Part shown: piece after piece, positions 45,967 through 56,230 of the stretch | How positions within the stretch are numbered: position 1 is the first letter of the stretch | Layout: every line of letters begins with the position of its first letter | Source of the DNA: Albugo candida | Taxonomy: Eukaryota; Oomycota; Peronosporomycetes; Albuginales | DNA length: 64,000 bases | Assembly: GCA_040437565.1 (NCBI GenBank) | Contig: JBDOQK010000015.1 | Location: forward strand, 248,001-312,000 | Reading direction: 5' to 3' | Made by a program: the position numbers and the translations under genes | The notes under the pieces: model-generated | Databases searched by the model: none | What the model saw: the letters and a program-made list of their open reading frames with translations, nothing else | What the model was told of the DNA's origin: nothing

Positions 45967-46615
45967 TCGAAGTAAATCAAAGCTTGCGTCAATCATTCGG
46001 AACCTCCAACCAATTTATCTGGGCGATAGACGGACGACCTTGGGAAGGCTGCATAAAGTGTGGATATCCACTACGTGAATTTGAATGTGTGACTGCAGGA
46101 CACAGTAATGATACTTCACTTCATTATAAAAGAGGTCAAAAGCTCATTGCAATAGCTTCGCCGATCTCTCTCCTANNNNNNNNNNNNNNNNNNNNNNNNN
46201 NNNNNNNNNNNNNNNNNNNNNNNNNNNNNNNNNNNNNNNNNNNNNNNNNNNNNNNNNNNNNNNNNNNNNNNNNNNCCACTACGTGAATTTGAATGTGTGA
46301 CTGCAGGACACAGTAATGATACTTCACTTCATTATAAAAGAGGTCAAAAGCTCATTGCAATAGCTTCGCCGATCTCTCTCCTATCTCATTTCGTACTCCA
46401 CCATATTTTTCGTCTATGTAACCAACTTGGCGACCAAAGTGAAAACCTCGGTCGATTTTCTGGGCTTTTGATTGTCTCTCGATATCGTCCGTTTGCATTC
46501 AGTTACCTCATATTATCCAAGACACTTCATTCATCAGTCGCATCGCGAGACACCGCTTCAGACAGACCTGCACTGCAAGCTACACAGCCAGCGGAATAGA
46601 TTATCGATCTTCTCA
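45967..46615. repeat. Spacer with 100-N gap and 108-bp duplicated flank
   Basis: Bases 46068-46175 recur as 46276-46383 around Ns 46176-46275. Short open frames here have no recognisable content. True spacer is about 440 bp once the duplicate is removed. Confidence 0.85.
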
Positions 46616-48774
46616 ATGTCGATCCCACCGTTAATTACACGCGTGGAGTTGCATCACACAAACATGCGCAGTGACGTATTTCGTAGTGCGAATCATGCAC
46701 CTTGTCGCCAATTAAAGCATTTGGAGAAAAGTATGTTTCGAGCAAACACGGTGGACATTTCAGATTTGAAGCAGAAGGAAGCTTCGGTCTTTCACGAAGA
46801 CACTGTCTCTGAGCCATATTTGTCGTTCGATTCTAATATGGATAAATTACGTGCGCTACCACAGAAAAAAAGCGAGAAAAATTTTGCAAATTTCACTGGC
46901 ACAGCTTTTAAACTTGTAGCTCCCACAAATACGATCGAATGGGCAGATGTCGCTCTGCTCAACCTCCAGCAGATATTTCATGATGTAAAACTTCTTTTTT
47001 TCGCAAATGAAGATGAGGTCACATTTGAATTTTGATAGGGAGAAGCACACAAATTAGCACCCTTTCATGGTTATTGCTTGTATGGAGACGTGCTGGCCCA
47101 AGATACTTCGCAGACCTATATTGTGATTCGAGAGGAGGAATTGAAAGCCTTCCAGGCCTGTCAGTTACTTCTGCAATACATTTCACACTCCATCCAGCAC
47201 TTAGGTGACCATGAAAAACATTACGCACGACAAGCTCGTATATTAATTGAAAAACGGTCAGAATTACACAAGAAGCATCACCATCTCAAATCTCAGAAGA
47301 AGGTTTTGGGTAGAGAACTGGGAGAAATGAAAAATCTTGCAAGATTTTCATAAAATCGAGCAAGATTTTTCATTTCTCCCAGTTCTCTACCCAAAACCTT
47401 CTTCTGAGATTTGAGATGGTGATNNNNNNNNNNNNNNNNNNNNNNNNNNNNNNNNNNNNNNNNNNNNNNNNNNNNNNNNNNNNNNNNNNNNNNNNNNNNN
47501 NNNNNNNNNNNNNNNNNNNNNNNTTAGCACCCTTTCATGGTTATTGCTTGTATGGAGACGTGCTGGCCCAAGATACTTCGCAGACCTATTTTGTGATTCG
47601 AGAGGAGGAATTGAAAGCCTTCCAGGCCTGTCAGTTACTTCTGCAATACATTTCACACTCCATCCAGCACTTAGGTGACCATGAAAAACATTACGCACGA
47701 CAAGCTCGTATATTAATTGAAAAACGGTCAGAATTACACAAGCAGCATCACCATCTCAAATCTCAGAAGAAGGTTTTGGGTAGAGAACTGGGAGAAATGA
47801 AAAATCTTGCTCGATTTTATGAAAATCTTGCAGGGAAGACTCCGAAAAGAGCTGACATAGCTCCGAAAGATCTAGAGCGAATGGAAGGAACAGTTAAAAG
47901 ACCTAATGAAGTTGATGAAGGCTGCCTGGTAGGGAATCATGACCCAAGCGAGGTGAAAATTGCACAAAACCGCTCCTGCAATATAAAGTTGGATGAAAAA
48001 GGAAGCAAATTGATGGCCAAAGAAGAGACACGAGACAGATTTATACAAGTCGATCGACTACGCGATGATGCTTCTTCTAATCATGAGATGCTTTTCCGAC
48101 GAAAATCGTTTCCCCCTACTTCACACACTAAAGAAGAGCGTCTTGCAAAAAGTCTTTATAAAATTGCGCGTTATATGGTACCATGGATTACAAAATTGCG
48201 TGAAAAAAGAAGGCGAACGCAATTTGCGGCTGCAAATATCATTCGGCAGCACATAAAAAAATTATTACATTTCCAAAAAGAGCTGAGACGCACACAAGCT
48301 GAACAGAAAAAAATGGCATTCGAAGATTCAGTATCTGGTCAGCTCTCAATCATTGTGAACACCGCGGGAGGTACAGGGCGGTGTCATGAAGATCGAGTAA
48401 AACACAACAGTGGTTCAGAGACATCGAAGCATGCAATCACAGATGCTGAGAGTTTACTTGTCTTATTTCATAAAGTCCGAAGTATACTCATTGAGCTGAA
48501 TATAAATGGAGTCTCATATGAAAGAGTATTCAAAAAATGGGACACCAGTAATGATGACGAACTGGACCGCGCTGAATTTCGGGCTGGAATATATCAGATT
48601 TCTGGCTACAAAGTCAAACGGCGTCTTGTGCGAGCATTGATCGGCTTGATCCGGCAAAACGCAGGGCGTTCTAGTCCTATTCCATTACGAATATCAGTCG
48701 AAGAGTTTCAACTTGGCCTTCATTTAAGGCAAGATACAAAAAATAGCGAACAAGTTATCGAATGCGACTCATAG
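46616..48774 (+). CDS. DZIP1-like coiled-coil protein with EF-hand, 544 aa
   Basis: Exons 46616-46984 and 47039-48774 (intron 54 bp), reading 47039-47053 then 47524-48774 to skip a redundant copy, an inverted stretch and a gap. Residues ~95-240 resemble the N-terminal DZIP1/Iguana domain: TIEWADVALLNLQQIFHDGE..., FHGYCLYGDVLA, FQACQLLLQYISHSIQHLGDHEKHYARQ, then a coiled coil LKSQKKVLGRELGEMKNLARF. DZIP1 works at the basal body and transition zone in cilium assembly. The C2H2 zinc finger that follows in animal DZIP1 is not seen. Instead a basic helical region (LREKRRRTQFAA) leads to an EF-hand-like loop DTSNDDELDRAEF (~477-489) in a pair-like helical context near the C-terminus. Family call is by pattern only. 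Confidence 0.6.
47054..47810. repeat. 287-bp direct repeat around a gap, two base differences
   Basis: 47054-47340 recurs as 47524-47810 (offset 470). The copies differ at 47120/47590 (Ile or Phe codon) and 47273/47743 (Lys or Gln codon), which fits two alleles or sequencing error rather than a real tandem duplication. Confidence 0.9.
47341..47423. repeat. 83-bp fold-back inversion at a contig end
   Basis: 47341-47423 is the exact reverse complement of 47747-47829. The strand switch occurs in a short palindromic AATCTTGCAAGATT context and runs into the Ns at 47424-47523. This is typical of a chimeric, self-primed read end rather than genome structure. Confidence 0.9.
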
Positions 48775-51179
48775 ATTAAATAACTTGAGGGGATTGAACA
48801 GTTAAAATCAGCTGGTCTGTTAACTTACCCAAAGCAACCGCAAAAAGCCTCAAGTCAATCCGATTACATTTGCGATAATAATACAGCATCGTGTAGTCGA
48901 ATTTATTGTTGAGGTTTTCATTCGAAGTTGCAACAGCACTTCGCTCATTCTTGTATTGCCCTCACGGCAGTCCAACCTTTTATATTTGAGAATACGCGAG
49001 AGAAGCGTCGAATGAGGATAAGTTCAGTTATCGACGGACAATCGCGGCCTATATTGACGCTCGTAACCATCGATAAGTGGCACAAATGGGTAGCACGAAT
49101 GATTGGGTGCAACGTTCGGTTGCTACGCCGTCTACACTCATAGGTCACGCAATGACAAGAGACAACATGCTCAATCAAGAGGTTCTTGGATTACATAGTC
49201 CACGATACAAATAATGTATGATACTTTTATGGAGTCAAAATAGATCTGATTATAAAGTTTATTACTATATGATCGTTCGACTTCACAAAGCGGAAAAATT
49301 TATCTCAAATTTGAATTGTCAGTCATCATTGTTCTGCAGAACTTCTAGAGCTTAGAGCTTTTAAATGCTGGCATCGAGACCGAATTTTGACATTCGAAGT
49401 GGGCTGAGTTTTGGGTAATTTTGCAAAATGCATTCCAGCTTATCGGATCGTTCAACAATATCTTTGCAATTCTCGATACGATGTATCAAAAACTGGGGAC
49501 GTCCGTACAGCTATCTAGTTACGGCTCGGCGACTACTACTTCGACATGTCATCTTGACAACAAGCTGATTGAATTTGGCCATTTGTATACAGTGTGCTAG
49601 AGCTTATCGGCATGGATGTGCTTCGGCTTGTCGTAATCTTCACTTCATGATTACTAGCGTCTTTTATAAACGCCTCAAGGAATTTTATCGTTCGCTGACC
49701 ATCTTCTCACTTGTTCGCTTGCACATAAGGAGTATTGTCCATCGCTTTTTAAATGCTCTCGTATACAGATAGGCTGCTCATCCATCACAAATTTTGATCA
49801 CTCGCTTGTTCTGTATACCCTGGAGCAAAAATTCACCTGAGTGCGACGCAGATGCTACGTTTGGATTGCATATGTGCGTTCTCTATTTTTTTGAGTCAGC
49901 TCGAGGTGCTCCACGCCCACCAGAGCATTAGACACAACATCTTGATATCATTTATATTGCTCCGGCACAAAAAAATATCTGTCAACCACATATAATACTT
50001 ATATTTCGAATTGTATCATGATTCACCCAAATCCTCAAAAGGTCTCATTCTGCATACTATTGAATCGTGCCTACAAATCAAGCAATCATTGTAAAATAAG
50101 GCCTCTAGGTGTGCAGATTGTTCCTATGCTAGATGAAGATAATGTTTGTGTTCAATAGCGTGTGACTGTCTCCCAAACTAGGAACAGCCTTGAATAGAAC
50201 TTTTATCGATTGTCCGTGAAACCCAACTTGGACATATGAAAGAATATTGAAGCATCTTAAGCTACTTCCGATGAATATTCTAGCAGCTTGGTTCTTGTTT
50301 TCAAAGAACACAGTCACAGATGCGCAACGGCGTTTGGAGAAAGCTTTATAAGTTACACTTTTCACTACAAGCACTTGGACTATTATACTTGTGCCGAACC
50401 CTCCCAAGGACTGCAACTTGCCCGCATCACAAAGTTTGACAAGATTGCAAACCACTTTCGCCTAAAGAAATATTTTGAACGCATTTACCCGTAATAGTCT
50501 CATAACGTCAGTGTTGAGCACTTCATGTAAAAGTCATCGATCAGATCAGCCAGCAAAAGTAGGATCATTCTTCTATCATAACGAAACATTAGAGAGCTTT
50601 GACATACTACTGAATGGAGCTTTCTGAAACAGTGCTGAGGCGTCAATAGATGCTGCGGAGTCAAATGCACCGCGACACATAAACATTGTCATACGAAAGA
50701 ACGTTGGCGATATGCAAGGCTCGAAAAAGATCAGCTTGCAGCCGAGTATGATAGTAGAGAAATTCTCACCTGGCTAAATAAACACACGAGAAGTCCTTGG
50801 GAAAGGAGGTTGAACGGCAACAAGAGGTGTACGATGAGAAAAATTCAGCGCATATGTACGAAAGTATGTATACAACTGAGAGAACAATAGCTTCGATACA
50901 GGATCTTTTTTGGGACCTAAGAGACAGAACAGGCTTTTTGCAAGAGCAATTGATCATGAGCGGACATCGAGCAAGCCTGAGTCAAACAAGACCTGAATAA
51001 ACTCTGGAATGACAGGTATAATTACATGTTGAGTTACAAGATGCGTGAATCATAGTACAACGTCAGAGACTCGATTTGTTTGGCTGCAAAAGGAATGGAA
51101 ACATGAGCGTAAGCATAGTACGAGCACTGAAAATTTGAAAGGAGACACAATTCTGCAGGAAACGGTACATCGGGTCTCC
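48775..51179. other. Gene-poor region, 2.4 kb
   Basis: No gene is assignable with confidence. Two stretches look more protein-like than the rest: 50129-50482 on the minus strand (~117 codons after a possible acceptor at 50480, with beta-strand-like content, no joinable upstream exon), and 50797-51000 on the plus strand (listed separately). The right end must include the COG8 promoter or 5' exons. Confidence 0.4.
50797..51000 (+). CDS. Possible coiled-coil gene fragment
   Basis: Open frame ending ASLSQTRPE, rich in Glu/Gln (VERQQEVYDEKN, TERTIASIQDLFWDLRDRTGFLQEQL), with heptad-like spacing. The frame one base away directly upstream (about 50706-50796) also reads like a helical protein (WRYARLEKDQLAAEYDSREIL). 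The two could be one coding unit broken by a one-base change, or exons of a gene I could not model. No start codon is evident. Not recognised. Confidence 0.25.
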   Translation: MGKEVERQQEVYDEKNSAHMYESMYTTERTIASIQDLFWDLRDRTGFLQEQLIMSGHRASLSQTRPE

Positions 51180-53923
51180 ATGCTTGCTGCGCCGCATCGT
51201 ATACACAGTTTGGACGAATTGAAAAGAGCTCCATGGTGTCTCGAACTCGTACATGAGCAGAACGAAGCCAATTTGAAAGAGTATATTCTAAGGAATTATC
51301 ATCTTTTCATCCAAAGTAATCAGTGCAGCGATGTAATCAAGAACGAGATGTCCAATTTGCAGGATCAAACCAGCGAACTGATGCCAAAGCTTTGTTCGGC
51401 GCAGAATAATTTTTCCTCTACCATAGGCAATATAGAGACGTCAATAGGTAAACATAATGATATCCAATTCCTGTTGAACCATCATCAAGAGGTTTGTGAG
51501 CTAAATATCATCCTCGCTGCGTTTCTGCACTGAAAAAATTCATTTCTTTTATTTTGCAGTTGCAAAATCTACGGAGATTCCGCAACTGATTCATCATTGC
51601 ACCAAAAATGAGCTTTTCGAATCAGCCATCGATATAATCCAGTTTTTTTCAAATATTTTCAGTTTACGTTCGGCTAATCACTGCGAAGAAAATGTGAATT
51701 TCGTTAATTCAGGGCAAGAGATTATTCGGCTTCTTTGTGATGAAGTAGTGCATCAAATACGATTTCTCCGAAAAATGCTAATCAAGAAACTCAGCCAGGA
51801 TTCACCCTTGGTCTTATGTGTTCGTGTCGTAAGTCTTTTGAGACAACTGGACCCGTTGTGTTCTGCCAACGAAAGTACAGAAGTGATAGAATCCAAGTTG
51901 AAGCATGAGTTCCTGGCATCACGTAGTGAGTGGCTGAACTCGGTCTTACATGCAAATGCTCTGGATGATCCATATCACCACGTAAATCGATTTCCCAGTA
52001 TTTGTTGGAGTCGTTCTCATGTTTGATCGCAATAGATGCTGGAAGTTGTAGACAATAACCGATCGAATTGGATGAACATATTTACCCAGTACACCGCAAT
52101 ATTTGGCTCAAAGGTAAGGTACCGATGCCCTTCAATATTTACCTGTACTCACAATCCACCCAAGGGAATGGATCCAACATTGTGCAGATGGGCCACGTTA
52201 AATGTGGTCAAGTTCATTGATCTGCTGAAGTAGTGAGTCTCCNNNNNNNNNNNNNNNNNNNNNNNNNNNNNNNNNNNNNNNNNNNNNNNNNNNNNNNNNN
52301 NNNNNNNNNNNNNNNNNNNNNNNNNNNNNNNNNNNNNNNNNNTTTGTGAGCTAAATATCATCCTCGCTGCGTTTCTGCACTGAAAAAATTCATTTCTTTT
52401 ATTTTGCAGTTGCAAAATCTACTGGAGATTCCGCAACTGATTCATCATTGCACCAAAAATGAGCTTTTCGAATCAGCCATCGATATAATCCAGTTTTTTT
52501 CAAATATTTTCAGTTTACGTTCGGCTAATCACTGCGAAGAAAATGTGAATTTCGTTAATTCAGGGCAAGAGATTATTCGGCTTCTTTGTGATGAAGTAGT
52601 GCATCAAATACGATTTCTCCGAAAAATGCTAATCAAGAAACTCAGCCAGGATTCACCCTTGGTCTTATGTGTTCGTGTCGTAAGTCTTTTGAGACAACTG
52701 GACCCGTTGTGTTCTGCCAACGAAAGTACAGAAGTGATAGAATCCAAGTTGAAGCATGAGTTCCTGGCATCACGTAGTGAGTGGCTGAACTCGGTCTTAC
52801 ATGCAAATGCTCTGGATGATCCATATCACCACGTAAATCGATTTCCCAGTATTTGTTGGAGTCGTTCTCATGTTTGATCGCAATAGATGCTGGAAGTTGT
52901 AGACAATAACCGATCGAATTGGATGAACATATTTACCCAGTACACCGCAATATTTGGCTCAAAGGTAAGGTACCGATGCCCTTCAATATTTACCTGTACT
53001 CACAATCCACCCAAGGGAATGGATCCAACATTGTGCAGATGGGCCACGTTAAATGTGGTCAAGTTCATTGATCTGCTGAAGTAGTGAGTCTCCTAATAAA
53101 ATGGAACCTAACCAGTGCTTAACCTGTGTTTTTCTATTTAGTCAACTTTCTCAAATAGATGATTTTAGCCTGATCTCAAATATTATGGATCAAAGCTTGT
53201 TCTTCGCTGGATCATTCGGGCGTCTCGGATTTGACTTTCGGACTTCTCTTGTTGTGTTGTTTGAAGACCATGTGTTTGACCGGTTGCAAGAATGCTGGGC
53301 TAAAGCTATCGCCGAATTCCGAGGAGCCTTGGATGTGCCCTTGTTTGATAGTGGAGATGATAAACATGGTACCAAGGATGTCGTCAGGATTGGACTGTCA
53401 TCTGTCCATTTTATAAGCTCCGAACCAAGCCACGTGCAAAGGATCGACAATGACTACACACCTCCTCGCCAACTCTTGGGATTTCCGATCTTGGTCGACT
53501 TCACAAATGCGGTTTTAAGTAGTCTGAACAATCTCCGACTTTGCTTGATTACTTCGTTACGGATACGTATGAAGAAACGATTTCTAAAAATGACGGTGGA
53601 TTTTGCCCAGGCAATATCAGACTTCACTCGGCAAATGAATCTAGAAGGATTATGCAATGACGGCAGAGAAAGGAGTAAGAAATCAAAAGGTTTTATTCAA
53701 GCTGTAGAAAGCATGATAAAGGTAATTGTTCTTTGATTGTTCTGGATGCGGACGCGAATTACTGACAGCGTCCGATTAGGTATCAGAGAGTATTCTTATC
53801 CCATACTTATTCGACTGCTTCTCAAGACTTTATCCGGATCACCAATTAGATAAATGCAATACCGAAGCTGACCTTGAGCTAGATGGATGTTTAGCTATAT
53901 TGAAAGGTTTGGAAACTGAGTAA
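51180..53923 (+). CDS. COG8: Conserved oligomeric Golgi complex subunit 8, 533 aa
   Basis: Exons 51180-51491, 52410-52832, 52887-52964, 53016-53080, 53142-53721, 53780-53923; introns 51-61 bp, phases fit. The first intron really is 51492-51559 (68 bp); bases up to 52342 repeat the following exons and a gap. COG8 (Dor1 family) belongs to lobe B of the COG tethering complex, which guides retrograde vesicles within the Golgi. Family-like segments are LKEYILRNYHLFIQS, IPQLIHHCTKNELFESAIDIIQF, the Cog8 hallmark DQSLFFAGSFGRLGFDFR (compare 'CMYFGLSFSRVGADFR') and RSEWL. The protein is helical throughout with no TM segment, as expected. ATG 51180 is the first in frame; conserved-looking codons upstream suggest a possible extra 5' exon. 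Confidence 0.85.
51493..53093. repeat. ~750-bp direct repeat around a 100-N gap, one-base indel
   Basis: 51493-52242 recurs as 52343-53093; Ns at 52243-52342. The downstream copy has one extra T (at 52423) and keeps the COG8 frame; the upstream copy reads CTACGG and does not. The downstream copy was used for the gene model. Confidence 0.93.
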
Positions 53924-55514
53924 AAAGCGTTCGTTCTTGTAATCTCAAATGAATCGGGTCGAAACAGTATATAACGGTGCACGAAAACAGAGTACGCTTA
54001 TTTTCTTGCTCAGACGTACTGCGCTACCTTCCATACAAGCCAAGGAAAACCCTTGCCCAATGTTTCTTACCCATAGTGAAGGTTCGATTCGAACGCATAC
54101 GTGACAGAAAAAAAACTTGCGTGCAATTACGTCGCTGGGCTGCAATCATTACCTGTATCTGTAAATCATTTGTGGGCGATCAGCTTATCGCGTCAGCAAA
54201 TTTCTATTCGTCTCGAGGCAGATAACGAATTTATTGGCGTGAGAATGTGTAACTCTCTTACTTCAACAATCCGGTTTTTCGTTACCAAAGCGGCTACTTC
54301 AGCTCCGTGAAGCTCAGTCGCCATTTGTTCGCGAATCGTTGGTATCGCAAAAATACGGCGAACAGTCTTCATGCTGAGAGAACAAAAACTGTGTTCCGCG
54401 CGCTAAATCGTTATCTATAGTTCGTTATGTCTTGATGGAAGTGACATTGTGGGCAAAATGAAAAAGTGAGAACCACGGCGATTCTACTAAACTGGGAGAA
54501 TAGCTTTGATATTCGACAAACTATAGCAGAAGAGATACTAGAATCAGTGCAATTCTTATGGTCAAGTATTCAGGCGGTACCATCCTTGTCATACAGGTCC
54601 TACCCTTCTTTTCCTGAGACACTAACATGAAGACTGGTTCCTCAGTATTCGTTTCTGCAGTCAGTCGTACATTTAATCGCCTCTCACAACAGCCCTAACT
54701 GAGAAGACGAATAACTTGCGGCAAAAAATAAAGATGTACAAAAGAACATATCGACAATGAAATGATGATGAAGTACATTATTGATATGCTCGGACCAAAA
54801 TTCTTATGCTACACGCAATAACTGCAATTAGCGCATTTCTTGTACTGAGGCAATCCTAGCGACATAGAAAGGATGATGTTCCTGAGTTTTACTTTACGTC
54901 CACATGGCGCTTCAATCTTGAGAACCTAATCGTGATATTCGTCCGAGGGCCAGCTCATGTTGTGTCACTGTATATAAGATAGTAGTGAAAGAGCTGGATG
55001 CGCTCTGAGAGCGCCACGATTTCAACATAATACCAAGTAAAGCTAGTCTGCAAAAGTATAATTGTTATGAAGAGAGCCGATGGAAGGGTACAAAGCTTCT
55101 GTATCCGTTCGACTTGCAGCGAAATGGTACGGCTAAAACACGTATCTGTTGTAAATTAGTCTTCATCAAAAAAATGGTCGACTGCAGAGTGATAAGCTAC
55201 TACAAATATTTTCTTCATCAAAATCTTGGCGCATATCTCACCCAAACTCTTTTGAAAGTGTATGCATTAAGATAATGCTATAAATCAGGCATGATCGGAA
55301 TGGATGTTCAGATATTTCGTGCAAATTCACAATAGCGCTTCCGCAATGAAGATGTTAGAGTAACATAGATTGATGAGTCGATAATATACTCGCTCGCCAC
55401 TGCCATGAAGATCATTTTTGCTTCAACTACTTTCTGATCACGACAGCACCTCCTTCAATTGAGCATATACCACTACCAGGATTCAAATCGATCTATCGAG
55501 TGCGTAATAGCACT
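53924..55514. other. Intergenic region, 1.6 kb
   Basis: AT-rich. A few sub-85-codon ORFs (for example 53977-54225 plus) have no recognisable content. It holds the COG8 3' UTR and the promoter of the next gene. No repeats of note. Confidence 0.5.
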
Positions 55515-56164
55515 ATGAATTCTAACATGGCCAGATATACCGATGCTCGTGCTCGTGCTCGTGCTATCAAATTTCCTCACATTTCCTCACACACAGAGTC
55601 AACAAAGCGGTCGTTCGTACATAGTGCTTCGAATTGTATATTAACGAAAATACGTACTATGATAATTCAATCGATATCGCACAATTTGATTGCTAAATAT
55701 GACACTGCACTTAGCACCCACATTTTACAGCTGTTGAATGCTTTGAAATTAAGAGCGAGTCTGGAAAAGTCTGATACCCATCGTCCTCAAACCGCCAGGT
55801 GAGTGTGTAATACCTTCGTGTCACACCATTTTTTTCCAAGTATCGTATCATCGCCTTTACAGGTAATCGTCAGACACGGAACGATTGACTCTTCAGCCTC
55901 ATGACACGAGTAGCGACGCTTCCAAATACGCTACCTGAACTTGCAGCAGATACACTTGTCACGGATCTGAATGTATCAAGCCAAAGCGTCAACCCGAAAT
56001 TATTCACGATCCGAGAGAAAATTCGATCGATTTCAATTCAGCATCTCTACTTCATATGTACTACAGCCGCAACACTAGCATCGTTAGCGTCATGTGCGAA
56101 AGAAGTTGATTCTCGTCGATCAAATCATATCACGACTTCTTCACTCTTAGATATAGGTATTTAG
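55515..56164 (+). CDS. Hypothetical protein, 183 aa
   Basis: Two exons, 55515-55798 and 55897-56164, joined by a 98-bp intron (gtgagt...ttcag, in phase). The gene starts at ATG 55515. An in-frame GCTCGT hexanucleotide run near the start encodes an ARARARA stretch. The rest is Ser/Thr-rich and mildly basic, with a hydrophobic stretch LYFICTTAATLASLASCA (~150-167) that could be a membrane anchor. No family is recognised. The stop is 66 bp before the next gene's ATG. The splice junction fits well but the coding evidence is otherwise weak. Confidence 0.4.
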
Positions 56165-56230
56165 TACACTAGGAAATCATCACTGGTATGAGTCCATAAT
56201 TCCGTATCTGAATGCATCGTAGCGGAGACG

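Noticed and set aside
51560-52242. Frameshifted upstream copy of COG8 exons as a pseudogene
   Set aside because: It ends in a 100-N gap and is followed by the same sequence with one extra base; an unmerged contig overlap explains it better than a tandem duplication.
55545-55563. GCTCGT run as a microsatellite feature
   Set aside because: Only three full units, and it is in frame within a candidate gene; too short to call a separate repeat.
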